Of a DNA stretch of 64,000 nucleotides, positions 37,697 through 47,080 are shown in pieces. The number at the start of each line of letters is the position of its first letter. Position 1 is the stretch's first letter. Source of the DNA: Enterococcus haemoperoxidus ATCC BAA-382 (GTDB lineage: Bacteria > Bacillota > Bacilli > Lactobacillales > Enterococcaceae); the NCBI RefSeq assembly GCF_000407165.1, contig NZ_KE136479.1, forward strand, positions 1,685,464 through 1,749,463, read 5' to 3'. The notes under the pieces are model-generated. The model searched no databases, was not told the origin of the DNA, and saw nothing but the letters and a program-made list of their open reading frames with translations. A program made the translations under genes and the position numbers.

Positions 37697-38854
37697 TCAC
37701 TCTTTCTCAATAAGAAATTCTTCAAATACATCATTCCCTACAAAAAGTCCCTGTTCGGTAAGTTGGATATAACTGGCATTTTCCAATAATAATCCTTTTT
37801 GAACCAGATTAGGAATCGTTTCTTTGTAAACCTGATCCAATGATAAACCAAATTTTTCTTTAAAACGCTCTTTTGAAACACCTGACATTTTTCGTAAACC
37901 CAAAAAAAGTTCTTCTTCCATTTGATTATTCAATGTCAAAATCTCTGTTTCAACTGTGGGCAGCTGATTTTCTTTTAATGGTTTTAGATAATGTTGAATC
38001 GGGCCATGGTTACGATACCTTGTATGTCCTAAATAACCGCTGGCACCTGCTCCGAATCCATAATAGTGATCATTGTTCCAGTAAACTAAATTATGCTGGC
38101 TTTCTTGTCCCTTTAAAGCAAAATTACTTACTTCATATTGATGTCGCCCTGCCTTTTCCATCGCAATAATCGTTTCTTCAAACATTTGCGCTTCAACATC
38201 TTGATCTGGCAACTGCAAGCGACCTTGTCGAACCCAGTTCATAAACATCGTTTTATTTTCCAAAATCAAAGAATATAATGAATAGTGAGGTAAATCAAGT
38301 TCAATCGCTCGTTTCAAGGTATCTCTAAATCCTTCTAGCGTTTGGCCCGGCAATGCATAAATTAGATCAATACTCACATTTAGAAAATCTTCTTTTTCCA
38401 AAAGTTTCATCGTTTCATAAACATCTTCTGCAGTATGCTTACGTCCGATTTTTTTAAGCAATTTATTATCAAATGTCTGAACCCCCATAGACAAACGATT
38501 TATGCCATATTCTTTCATCACATGCAGCTTTTCTTGTGTTAAATCACCAGGATTTGCTTCTATTGTAAATTCATTTGTCTTATCGATTGGTAGTAACTCC
38601 CGCACGCCTTTTAGCAATACATCCAGTTGCTTAGCCGATAAAGAGGTTGGCGTTCCACCTCCTATGTAAATCGTTTCCGTTGTCTTGCTAGGATATTGAT
38701 CTTTGGTCAAACGAATTTCCTTTAAAAGACTTTGAATATATTCATCAACTGGTTGTCCTTCCAAAAAGACTTTATTAAAGTCACAGTAAAAACAGATGTG
38801 TTCACAAAATGGGATATGTATGTAAGCTGAAATCTTAGTATTATCGTTTTCCAA
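37697..38854 (-). CDS. hemW: HemW radical SAM heme chaperone (coproporphyrinogen oxidase-like)
   Basis: 385 residues from TTG 38854 with AGGAGG upstream. Radical SAM cluster motif CEHICFYC near residues 18-25 binds a 4Fe-4S cluster; YIGGGTPTSL and the HemN C-terminal domain follow. HemW proteins bind heme and insert it into targets rather than oxidising coproporphyrinogen; they lack the extra HemN Cys (CxxxCxxC only). Position upstream of hrcA is typical in Firmicutes. Confidence 0.92.
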   Translation of the reverse strand: MENDNTKISAYIHIPFCEHICFYCDFNKVFLEGQPVDEYIQSLLKEIRLTKDQYPSKTTETIYIGGGTPTSLSAKQLDVLLKGVRELLPIDKTNEFTIEANPGDLTQEKLHVMKEYGINRLSMGVQTFDNKLLKKIGRKHTAEDVYETMKLLEKEDFLNVSIDLIYALPGQTLEGFRDTLKRAIELDLPHYSLYSLILENKTMFMNWVRQGRLQLPDQDVEAQMFEETIIAMEKAGRHQYEVSNFALKGQESQHNLVYWNNDHYYGFGAGASGYLGHTRYRNHGPIQHYLKPLKENQLPTVETEILTLNNQMEEELFLGLRKMSGVSKERFKEKFGLSLDQVYKETIPNLVQKGLLLENASYIQLTEQGLFVGNDVFEEFLIEKE

Positions 38855-38876
38855 TTTTTTTATTCCTCCAATTTAG

Positions 38877-38926
38877 AAGACTTCTATTCTACTTGCTATT
38901 ATATAGAAGACGTCTCTTATCTTACC
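38877..38926 (-). promoter_or_regulatory. Candidate hemW promoter with flanking dyad
   Basis: A minus-strand TATAAT (38898-38903) is flanked by GACTTCTAT and ATAGAAGAC, an imperfect inverted repeat that could be an operator. The -35 is weak. Confidence 0.35.
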
Positions 38927-39008
38927 ATATCCCAACATAAAATGTTCTAATTTGATTCAATAAATTCTGCTTCCCTATTCAAGTAACACTATTGATAAAC
39001 ACGTATAA

Positions 39009-39050
39009 AAAAAAGACACCTTGATCCTGCTAAAGAAGCAAAGGTGTCTT
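39009..39050 (-). terminator. Terminator of mgtA
   Basis: Minus-strand stem AAGACACCTT / AAGGTGTCTT with an 18-base loop and a run of eight T. Confidence 0.85.
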
Positions 39051-39080
39051 ATTGTATTATAGTTACAAAAAACTTTTTGA

Positions 39081-41741
39081 CTACAGTAACTCTTGATATT
39101 TCCTCATATAAATCTTTTTGATCATAGTTACTAAAAGTAAATAAGCAACGATTGTTGGAATCAGATAGAAGAAGTAGTTACCTGGTAATGGAGCAAACCC
39201 GATACTAGCACCTAAATTTGTAAATGGTAAAATAGTCCCAATTAAAATCCCAATCGAAGTAACCAGTGTCAAGATGCCAGAGGCTCTACTTTGAAGGAAT
39301 GGTATCTTCGGCGTCCTCAAGACATGAAGTACCAACATTTGTGACCATAGCGACTCGATAAACCAGCCAGCATGAAAAATAGCGATAAATAGTAGTTTTT
39401 TATCCGCTGTTAATGAGAAGAACCCACCACCTAAAATTGCAGGGCAAATAATAAAGTACATAAATAAATACGTTACGATATCAAAAATAGAACTTGTTGG
39501 TCCAAACCATCTCATGAATGAACCAATCGATTTTGCTTCCCATTTTTTAGGCTTTTCTACATACTCTGCATCCACATTATCCCAAGGAACAGACATGCAT
39601 GATGTATCGTAAATCAAATTCAAAAAGAGTGATTGAATCGGCGCTACTGGTAGAAATGGTAAAAAGATACTTGCAGGAATAACAGAAAATACATTACCAA
39701 AATTTGAACTTGCAGTCATTTTGATATACTTCATTGTATTACTAAAAACTCTGCGGCCAGAAATGATTCCTTTTTCTAAAACCATCAAGTCTTTTTGTAA
39801 TAAAATGACATCTGCCGATTCTTTGGCAATGTCGACAGCTGTATCGACAGAAATGCCCACATCTGACACCTTCATCGCTCCAGCATCATTGATCCCATCT
39901 CCCATAAACCCAACTGTTTGTTCATTTTTTTTCAGTGCTTTAACAATTTTTGTTTTTTGATCAGGGGTTACTTTTGTGAAAATATTGTATTCATTAACTG
40001 TTTGTTCTAATTCGGTATCAGAAAGTTTAGCAAGAGCTGAACCATTGATCATTTTTTCAGCACCAAGACCGACTTCTTTACAGACTGAACGGGTAACTAA
40101 CTCATTATCGCCTGTTAAGATTTTCACTGAAACTCCGTTATTTTTCAATGCTTTAATGGCTGCAGATGCGGTTTCTTTAGGTGGATCTAAGAACGCTAGA
40201 TATCCTTGTAAAATCAGTTCTCTTTCGTCTTCAACTGAATAGTCATCTAATTGATTATTGACTTCCTTATCCGCAATTGCTAACACGCGCAAACCATCTT
40301 CATTTAATTCGTTTACTGTTTTTAATACTTGTTTTTTTATTTTGGGTGTTATCGGAACAATCTCTCCGTGCTGATTGATATGCGTACATGCTTGCAGCAT
40401 CTCTTCAACTGCTCCTTTAGTGATCAAGAAGCTTTGATTTGATCTTCTATTTTTAATCACCACACTCATTCTTCTACGGTTAAAGTCAAACGGAATTTCA
40501 TCGATTTTAAAGTAGTCCTCTTCGTCAATGGATAATTCTTTTGATGTCGCTTCAATGATTGCTTTATCGATCAAATTACGAAGACCCGTTTGAAAATAAC
40601 TATTTAAAAAGGCTGATTGCAACACTTCTCGATCTTCTTGACATGACGTATTGTAATGATATTCTAAAATCACCTTATCTTGGGTTAATGTCCCCGTCTT
40701 ATCTGTACATAAAATATCCATGGCACCAAAGTTTTGAATGGCATTGACATTTTTCATGATCGTGCCCTCTTTTGCCATATCTCTAGAGCCTTTAACTAAA
40801 TTAGTCGTAACAATCATTGGTAACATTTCTGGCGTAAGACCAACTGCTGTCGCAATCGCAAACATCAACGCTTCACTCCAATTGCCTTTTGTGATGCCAT
40901 TGATCAAAAAAACTGCTGGTGTAATGACCATCATAAAACGAATCAACAACCAAGTCGTTTTATTCACACCTAATTCAAAGCTGGTTTTTTTCTCATCATC
41001 CGCTACATCTTGGGCAATTTTTCCAAATAATGTATTGTCACCCACACGAACGACTACACCTACTCCGCTACCACTAACTACATTACTTCCTAAAAATAGT
41101 AGATTTTCATAATCTGTTTGGTTATTATTGGTTGAAACAAAATTTTTAACTTTTTTTTCAACTGGGAAACTTTCACCCGTCATAGCTGATTGTGATACAA
41201 ATAAGTCTTTTGCATGAATTAAACGAAGGTCTGCTGGAATCATATCTCCAGCTGAAAGTTTCACTAAATCCCCACAAACTACTTGATCCATAGGAATTTC
41301 CATTTCTTTATTTTCTCTAGTGACTGTTGCAGTGATTTGGATCATATTTTGTAGTTTGTTGACAGCGTTACTGGACTTCACCGATTGGACTAATGTCATA
41401 GTGCCACTCAATAAAACCATAACAAGCATGATCAAAACGCCGGCAATATCTTTTTCACTTGGCTCCGCATAGACATATTCGGTAAAAAACGAAATGGTTG
41501 CCAGAATCATTAATACCACAGTAAATGGTGTGACATAAGATTTTATTACAGTATAGACAATTGATTTCTTTTTATCATCCGTGATTTTATTGACGCCAAA
41601 CTGTTCTTTTGAACGCTGGACTTCTCTGGCTTTCAACCCATCCCACGAAGAGGAAAAACTTTCTAAGACTTTATCAATAGATAGATTTGCTAATTTTTGA
41701 TAAGCTTTTTCATGGATCATGTTCTTCATTTCTTTTTGCAT
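39081..41741 (-). CDS. mgtA: Mg2+-importing P-type ATPase
   Basis: 886 residues from ATG 41741 (GAGGATAATCC upstream); the longer frame runs into the riboswitch and is discarded. P3B-type pump: actuator motif MTGESFPVEKK, phosphorylation site CTDKTGTLTQDK, hinge MGDGINDAGAMKVSDVGISV and about ten membrane helices. It brings Mg2+ into the cell at low external concentration. An M-box Mg2+ riboswitch with terminator precedes it, so it should be made only under Mg2+ starvation. Confidence 0.96.
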   Translation of the reverse strand: MQKEMKNMIHEKAYQKLANLSIDKVLESFSSSWDGLKAREVQRSKEQFGVNKITDDKKKSIVYTVIKSYVTPFTVVLMILATISFFTEYVYAEPSEKDIAGVLIMLVMVLLSGTMTLVQSVKSSNAVNKLQNMIQITATVTRENKEMEIPMDQVVCGDLVKLSAGDMIPADLRLIHAKDLFVSQSAMTGESFPVEKKVKNFVSTNNNQTDYENLLFLGSNVVSGSGVGVVVRVGDNTLFGKIAQDVADDEKKTSFELGVNKTTWLLIRFMMVITPAVFLINGITKGNWSEALMFAIATAVGLTPEMLPMIVTTNLVKGSRDMAKEGTIMKNVNAIQNFGAMDILCTDKTGTLTQDKVILEYHYNTSCQEDREVLQSAFLNSYFQTGLRNLIDKAIIEATSKELSIDEEDYFKIDEIPFDFNRRRMSVVIKNRRSNQSFLITKGAVEEMLQACTHINQHGEIVPITPKIKKQVLKTVNELNEDGLRVLAIADKEVNNQLDDYSVEDERELILQGYLAFLDPPKETASAAIKALKNNGVSVKILTGDNELVTRSVCKEVGLGAEKMINGSALAKLSDTELEQTVNEYNIFTKVTPDQKTKIVKALKKNEQTVGFMGDGINDAGAMKVSDVGISVDTAVDIAKESADVILLQKDLMVLEKGIISGRRVFSNTMKYIKMTASSNFGNVFSVIPASIFLPFLPVAPIQSLFLNLIYDTSCMSVPWDNVDAEYVEKPKKWEAKSIGSFMRWFGPTSSIFDIVTYLFMYFIICPAILGGGFFSLTADKKLLFIAIFHAGWFIESLWSQMLVLHVLRTPKIPFLQSRASGILTLVTSIGILIGTILPFTNLGASIGFAPLPGNYFFYLIPTIVAYLLLVTMIKKIYMRKYQELL

Positions 41742-41817
41742 CTGGATTATCCTCTTTTCTTTTCGTTGATTTCTGCTTGATCGAACTATCTTCTGGCACC
41801 TTAACCACATCCTTTCC

Positions 41818-41850
41818 ACACAAAAAGAGCGCACTGAAAACTCAGCCCGC
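41818..41850 (-). terminator. Expression-platform terminator of the mgtA M-box
   Basis: Minus-strand stem AGCGGGCTGA / TCAGTGCGCT (one mismatch, one G-U) followed by CTTTTTG, between aptamer and mgtA start. Confidence 0.8.
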
Positions 41851-41861
41851 TTTTCCGTGAG

Positions 41862-42027
41862 TCTTCGTAATCGTTGAGTTTTGGCACTGTACAACGTAAA
41901 AAGCATCTGCTTTTAGCTACCTTAAGAAAAGCCTTCGTTCGACAATTCCTGTTCTACCCATTGGCGTCTCTCGACATTTTTGGGCAGTAGCCTGTGTTTG
42001 TATAGGAGCCTCACCTAACAAGAAGAA
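41862..42027 (-). ncRNA. M-box (ykoK) Mg2+ riboswitch of mgtA
   Basis: The minus strand contains the M-box core: TTAGGTGAGGCTCCTATA, ACACAGGCTACTGCCC, the CGAGAGACG hairpin, AATGGGTAGAACAGGAATTG, and GTGCCAAAACTCAACGA near the 3' end. Mg2+ binding compacts this aptamer and lets the terminator at 41818-41850 form. It closely matches the second copy at 60685-60850. Confidence 0.93.
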
Positions 42028-42060
42028 TTACACTGTTATTCTAATGATTTATACTAGTAT

Positions 42061-42646
42061 TTTATAGACTAAAAAAATTATACAGCTATAACTTTTTTTG
42101 AATGTAGTTTTAGTAGGTCTTTAGATTTATGCGAAATCATTAAGAAAAAAGAATATACTTATAAATAAAACTGAATAGTCTTTTTTTATGTTTTTATTTA
42201 TGATAGTTGTATAAACGAACTTCCCAACTTCGTTTATGCATAAATCCATACTCCTTTTTACAAAGTAAACTCTGATAAATCCCACTTCGTCTTTCCTGCG
42301 AGGTGGGATTTATGGTCTCGAAGATTTTTATACCTGAATACCTAAAAAGGAATACCACTATAAGTAAAATGAAATAGTTTAACTTTGTCTTCAAGTCTAT
42401 AATGAATGAGTAAATAACTTATTTACAGTGCATAAGCAAAAAAGTTCATCATTTTTTATCAGTTAGAATGTACTGATAGAAGCTCTTTCAATTGGTTTGC
42501 TATAACCAATTGAAGGGGCCTTTTCCTTTTTCATTTAATGTACTATTAATTTTTTATTTAGTTTTAAAAAAAAACAACTATTTCAGAAAAAATTATTTTA
42601 TCTTGTAAGAGACGAGTTTTTTTATTCGAATGAAGGGGATGAGCAA
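42061..42646. other. Gene-free region with three hairpins upstream of the LysR pair
   Basis: No supportable gene. Three stems stand out: ATAAACGAA/TTCGTTTAT (42211-42237), ATAAATCCCAC/GTGGGATTTAT (42275-42313), and AGCTCTTTCAATTGGTT/AACCAATTGAAGGGGCC (42483-42520), the last followed by TTTTCCTTTTTC on the plus strand. The final one may terminate a leader transcript ahead of the LysR genes. Confidence 0.5.
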
Positions 42647-43528
42647 ATGAAACTAAAACATTTAGATTATTTTTTAGCATTATGTAAAAATAAAAGCTTC
42701 ACAAAAACTTCAGAAGAATTAGGCATCTCTCAACCTTATTTAAGCACTCATATTCGAGAATTAGAGCAGGAATTGAATGCACAATTAATAACCAGAGATT
42801 ACGGTAATAATACGTTAACACCTGAAGGGATGGTTTTAAAAAAAAGAGGGGAAAATATTTTTCACGAGTTTGAAATGGCTATTGATGAAATTAATCAGCT
42901 TGTTCATAGTGGCGAAACTGCACTTATCAGAATTGGAACTAATTTGGCTGACACTGATTATCTAATGGCGAAATTATTAACTGACTTTCACACGAACTAT
43001 CCTTCTGTATCAATCGATTATTGCTATTATAACAATCTAGAAGAAGTTTTGGAAAAAGGAGAAATTGATATAGCAATCGGAATCCTCTCTGAAACAAATC
43101 CTAAGATAATGAGTGACTTAATTTTATCTGAATCATATGTGCTTTTTATCAGTAATAACAACAAATTTTCTGACTTAGATGAAGTCTCAGCGGAGCATTT
43201 ACTTCAAATCCCACTAATAAATTATTCCAATCAAATTTATGAAAAAATAGTAATTGATTCTTGGATAGAAACAGCTCATCCTAAACTTAAATACAATCAT
43301 CATTATGAACTACCTTCAACAATATCCATTTTAAACTTAGTCGATCAAGACTTTGGTGTAGCGCTTTTACCATACTCCTTAACAGATTCACTTCCTAATT
43401 ACTTGAATGTTAATTCTGTTGAAATCATCGATGGGCCTTTTAGAAATATTTCCATTGGTTATGCCTCAAGTTTTACACGTTCTAAGACACATGACTATCT
43501 AATAAAGCAACTTCAATTTATCTTTTAA
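42647..43528 (+). CDS. LysR family transcriptional regulator (first of two)
   Basis: 293 residues. N-terminal winged helix-turn-helix (LDYFLALCKNKSFTKTSEEL, GISQPYLSTHIRELEQELN) and a periplasmic-binding-protein-like effector domain with IRIGTNLADTDYLMAKLLTD. Ligand unknown. ATG has GAAGGGGATGAGCAA upstream. The neighbouring gene encodes a homologue, 26 bases downstream. Confidence 0.9.
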   Translation: MKLKHLDYFLALCKNKSFTKTSEELGISQPYLSTHIRELEQELNAQLITRDYGNNTLTPEGMVLKKRGENIFHEFEMAIDEINQLVHSGETALIRIGTNLADTDYLMAKLLTDFHTNYPSVSIDYCYYNNLEEVLEKGEIDIAIGILSETNPKIMSDLILSESYVLFISNNNKFSDLDEVSAEHLLQIPLINYSNQIYEKIVIDSWIETAHPKLKYNHHYELPSTISILNLVDQDFGVALLPYSLTDSLPNYLNVNSVEIIDGPFRNISIGYASSFTRSKTHDYLIKQLQFIF

Positions 43529-43554
43529 TTTCCCATTGAAAGGAGCGCGAAATC

Positions 43555-44448
43555 ATGGAATTAACTCATTTAAATTACTTTTTGGCCCTCTGCGAACAAA
43601 AACAATTTACTAGAGCCAGCGATATACTAGGCATCTCACAAGCTGCACTAAGTAAACAAATAAGAAATCTCGAAGATGAAATCGGCACTTCGCTATTTTA
43701 TAGAAATGGTTCCGAATGTCAACCTACTCCAGCTGGAAAAATATTGGAAACACATTGTTGGCGTATCAAACAAGAAATGTACTATATTGGTGAAGAAATC
43801 AACGATTTATCTGATACAGCTGAATCTAACATTACAACGATCAATGTTTCACTCTTTTTAAATGATCTCGAATTCAAATTGAATGATACACTTTCTGCTT
43901 TGTTCCGTGAATATAAACAGTTGAGAGTAAATACGATTGTTTCAGACAATATTTTCAAGTCCCTTGAAACATTGGAAACCGATATTGGCATTGGTCCAGC
44001 TATAAAGAATGTACCTACAACGATAACTAAAATAGACATTTACTCCAATGAGTACAAAATTATCATGCGCAAAGAGCATCCTATTCTCGAACACCCAACC
44101 ATCACCCTGGATCTACTTGAGAACTATCCATTTGTATTTTTCAATAAGAGATTCCTTGAGACAAAAACGATTTATGATTGGATGGATACTAATCTTCCTT
44201 CGAGGTCTCAAGAGTATGACATTCAAGTCGACACAACTGAATTAATCCTTTATATGGTAAGTAACACGAATACTTTTTCAATCGTTCCTCAGTATCTTGA
44301 GTGTCACTTAGATCATTTAGATATCGCCTCGATAAGCCATAATAGCCTGCCTACAAGAGTAATGTCCGTTTATTATCTTAAGAATAAATACATGAACACT
44401 CAATTAAAACAAGCATTATCTTCTTTTACAAATACTTCATTTTATTAA
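43555..44448 (+). CDS. LysR family transcriptional regulator (second of two)
   Basis: 297 residues. HTH LNYFLALCEQKQFTRASDIL and GISQAALSKQIRNLEDEIGT, with a divergent effector domain. AAAGGAG precedes ATG. It shares with its upstream neighbour the opening motif LxHLxYFLALC, so the pair probably arose by duplication and drifted apart in ligand domains. No metabolic gene adjoins them, so targets are not evident. Confidence 0.9.
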   Translation: MELTHLNYFLALCEQKQFTRASDILGISQAALSKQIRNLEDEIGTSLFYRNGSECQPTPAGKILETHCWRIKQEMYYIGEEINDLSDTAESNITTINVSLFLNDLEFKLNDTLSALFREYKQLRVNTIVSDNIFKSLETLETDIGIGPAIKNVPTTITKIDIYSNEYKIIMRKEHPILEHPTITLDLLENYPFVFFNKRFLETKTIYDWMDTNLPSRSQEYDIQVDTTELILYMVSNTNTFSIVPQYLECHLDHLDIASISHNSLPTRVMSVYYLKNKYMNTQLKQALSSFTNTSFY

Positions 44449-44451
44449 TTC

Positions 44452-44498
44452 AAAGAAGCTGAGACATAACTCCAAAAAGTTATCACTCAGCTTCTTTT
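44452..44498 (+). terminator. Terminator after the LysR pair
   Basis: Stem AAAGAAGCTGAG / CTCAGCTTCTTTT with a nested ATAACT/AGTTAT stem and a T-run. Confidence 0.85.
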
Positions 44499-44600
44499 CG
44501 CTTAAAAAACTGGCGAAACCAACCACAACAAACAACTCAAAAAATAAATTAAGAACCATTACATCATTCTACTGTTTTTAGTTCAATGAAGGTTCATCTA

Positions 44601-44822
44601 TCACTTTTTCTTTTTTGTAGTAGATTCTGATGTTTTTTTATCAGTCTCTTTAGAATCAGAAGTTTTGTCCTCTTTATTTTTACTAGATTCTAAAGAACTA
44701 CTACTTTTTTTCACTTCGGAGGACGTCGGTGTTTCAGATTTATTTTTTTCCGTATTTTTCCCGCATCCTACTAAAGCTACTGAACACAGCAAGATAGTTG
44801 TACCTAAAACGATTTTTTTCAT
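44601..44822 (-). CDS. Small Ser/Lys-rich lipoprotein
   Basis: 73 residues from ATG 44822 (GGAGGG eight bases upstream; an upstream in-frame ATG at 44870 is discarded). Signal peptide MKKIVLGTTILLCSVALVGC ends in lipobox LVGC. The mature protein is a disordered Ser/Lys/Thr/Glu tail without a folded domain, ending TTKKKK. Function unknown; possibly a membrane-tethered spacer or stress-related lipoprotein. Confidence 0.8.
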   Translation of the reverse strand: MKKIVLGTTILLCSVALVGCGKNTEKNKSETPTSSEVKKSSSSLESSKNKEDKTSDSKETDKKTSESTTKKKK

Positions 44823-44958
44823 GGATTTCACCCTCCTAAAAATTAGTAAGCAAATATTTTTGCTTATCATTCATTATGACAGATTATAAAATACAAACCA
44901 TCCTATAATAATTATAGTGCTATTCCGTATACTTAAAAACAATTGATAAACAAAAAAA

Positions 44959-44996
44959 CTGAATAAGTTGCGATCTAAGCGTCGCAACTTATTCAG
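44959..44996 (-). terminator. Terminator of ribF
   Basis: Perfect 15 bp stem CTGAATAAGTTGCGA and complement followed on the minus strand by TTTTTTTG. Confidence 0.92.
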
Positions 44997-45009
44997 TCTA
45001 TCAAACCTA

Positions 45010-45957
45010 TCAACAGTTCTTATTCGAAAAATAATCAGCAGTATCTTGCTCGTCTTGTTTTAACTGTACAATCAAACTTTCTGCGCCATCAAATTTAACT
45101 TGATCACGTAAATAATGATTCCAACAAACAGTAACTTGCTCACCATAAATATCTTGATGAAAATCTAAAATATACACTTCTACGGTAAGATCGCGACCGT
45201 CACCAAACGTGTCATTATGTCCGATTGAGCCCATACCAATATGCCAATTGTTGCCTACTTGAATTTTCACAGCATAAACACCTATTCTAGGTAAACGCAC
45301 TGTGCTTTTTACTTTGATATTGGCAGTCGGAAATCCCAATAACCGACCTCTAGCATCCCCGTGAACAACTGTCCCGTCTGTTTCATAGACATAACCTAAC
45401 AATTCAGTAACACCTTCCATATTCCCATGTTCCATTAGCTCACGAATCCGTGTTGAACTGATTTTAGCACCATCTAACTCTTCTTTACCCACAGTAACAA
45501 TCTCAAAGCGATCTTTAGCATATCCCGGTAAATGAGCAACATCTGCGATATCTTTAGGACCATAAGTATAATCAAAACCAGACACTGCCACTTTTGCGTG
45601 AAGGCCTACAATATATTGATCCACAAATTCTTGCGGGGCTAAATGAGCAAAAGCAGAAGTAAATTCAATCACATATAGAATATCTACCCCTTGTTTTTCC
45701 ATCAATCGCTCTTTTTGTTCTAAGCTATTCAAATATTTCATATTCTCAGGTAGAACCTTTTGGAAAACGATAGATGGATGCTGGTTAAACGTCATTACTG
45801 CCAGCTTTAAGCCTTTTTCTTGTGCAATTTTTTTTGCTGTTTCAATTACTTTTTGATGCCCACGGTGAACCCCATCAAAAAAGCCTAATACCATAACGAC
45901 CTCATCAGCCGGAATTTGGTCTAAGGTGTATGGATGTCGTATTGGAATGATTTGCAT
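45010..45957 (-). CDS. ribF: Bifunctional riboflavin kinase / FAD synthetase
   Basis: 315 residues. The N-terminal nucleotidyltransferase (VMVLGFFDGVHRGHQKVIET, KISSTRIRELMEHGNME) makes FAD from FMN; the C-terminal kinase (GDARGRLLGFPTANI, GMGSIGHNDTFGDGRDLTVE) makes FMN from riboflavin. Seventeen bases downstream of truB, its customary partner. Confidence 0.96.
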   Translation of the reverse strand: MQIIPIRHPYTLDQIPADEVVMVLGFFDGVHRGHQKVIETAKKIAQEKGLKLAVMTFNQHPSIVFQKVLPENMKYLNSLEQKERLMEKQGVDILYVIEFTSAFAHLAPQEFVDQYIVGLHAKVAVSGFDYTYGPKDIADVAHLPGYAKDRFEIVTVGKEELDGAKISSTRIRELMEHGNMEGVTELLGYVYETDGTVVHGDARGRLLGFPTANIKVKSTVRLPRIGVYAVKIQVGNNWHIGMGSIGHNDTFGDGRDLTVEVYILDFHQDIYGEQVTVCWNHYLRDQVKFDGAESLIVQLKQDEQDTADYFSNKNC

Positions 45958-45974
45958 GATAAAACTTCTTTCTA

Positions 45975-46895
45975 TTAATTATTTCTTAGTACCTTACTAG
46001 GTTTTAATATGTTCTGCTTTGTCGGATGTGCCATATATAAACTCACAACTTGGTCTTGATAAAATAGTGCGACTAAATCTTCGGGCATTTCGTTTAAAGA
46101 TAACTCAGCTGGAGTCAAGCGAACACCATTTTTTACTTTTTGATAAAGTGCAGCGGATAAATCGATTCGCGGAAAATGCTCAATAGCTGTTTCGATCGGT
46201 AATAACGTTTCAGAAATCGTATTTTGTTCCATTAGTGCTGCAACTTGCGCCAACGTCAAACTTTGCTCAGCAGTCAAACCGCCACTTGCTGTGCGAGTTA
46301 AATCAGACATGTGCGCTGGAACCCCTAAAACAAGACCTGTATCTACAGACAACGTTCTAACATAGGTCCCTTTACCGCAAACTACTTTGAAGCGCCAGCT
46401 TTGTGTTCCTTTTTCTCTATCAAATTCTGGTTCATTCGTTCGTTCAAAAGAATAAATCATTGCTTTTCTCACTGGACGTTCGACTTCTTCCCCATTTCTA
46501 GCATACTCATAGAGGCGTTTGCCGTTGACTTTGACTGCCGAAAACATTGGCGGAATTTGAGTGATCTCGCCTGTCATCGTTTGAATTGCAGCATCAATTT
46601 CTTCTGTTGAAAAAGGTTTAGAGAGCGTAACACGTTCAACAGTTTCTCCACTGGCATCTTCCGTTGATGTAGAAAAACCTAGCGTGATTTGTCCTTCATA
46701 GGTCTTGCCAGAATCAACCATATATTCAATCACTTTCGTCCCTTTGCCGATACAAATAGGTAAAACACCAGAAACATCTGGGTCAAGTGTACCACCATGA
46801 CCAATTTTTTTTGTATGTAAAATTTTCCTCAGTTTAAAAACACAGTCATGACTAGTCATGCCCGCTTCTTTCCATAAAGGTAAAATACCGTCCAT
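45975..46895 (-). CDS. truB: tRNA pseudouridine-55 synthase
   Basis: 306 residues. Catalytic motif GHGGTLDPDVSGVLPI holds the nucleophile Asp near residue 38; KVNGKRLYEYARNG and VCGKGTYVRTL are further TruB signatures. Modifies U55 in the tRNA T-loop. GGAGG precedes ATG. Forms a pair with ribF but is separated from rbfA by two secreted-protein genes. Confidence 0.96.
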   Translation of the reverse strand: MDGILPLWKEAGMTSHDCVFKLRKILHTKKIGHGGTLDPDVSGVLPICIGKGTKVIEYMVDSGKTYEGQITLGFSTSTEDASGETVERVTLSKPFSTEEIDAAIQTMTGEITQIPPMFSAVKVNGKRLYEYARNGEEVERPVRKAMIYSFERTNEPEFDREKGTQSWRFKVVCGKGTYVRTLSVDTGLVLGVPAHMSDLTRTASGGLTAEQSLTLAQVAALMEQNTISETLLPIETAIEHFPRIDLSAALYQKVKNGVRLTPAELSLNEMPEDLVALFYQDQVVSLYMAHPTKQNILKPSKVLRNN

Positions 46896-46995
46896 TGTTT
46901 TCCTCCATTAGATTATTAACTCATATATTATAGCATAGAAGACAAAAAATATTCATTTTTTCAAAACTAGTTTTAATAGCTCTAAAGTAGAAGCA

Positions 46996-47039
46996 ACAAA
47001 AAACGTGAAGCAAAACAAATTACGTTGTTTTACTTCACG
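46996..47039 (-). terminator. Terminator of the SalB-like gene
   Basis: Perfect 15 bp stem CGTGAAGCAAAACAA and complement with a minus-strand TTTTTTG tail. Confidence 0.9.
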
Positions 47040-47080
47040 CGACTATGTTAATACAAAATGAACTTAATTCAATCGTATTT

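Noticed and set aside
41742..41906. N-terminal extension of mgtA by 55 residues
   Set aside because: The extension overlaps the riboswitch expression platform and lacks homology to the P-type ATPase N-terminus; ATG 41741 has a proper ribosome site.
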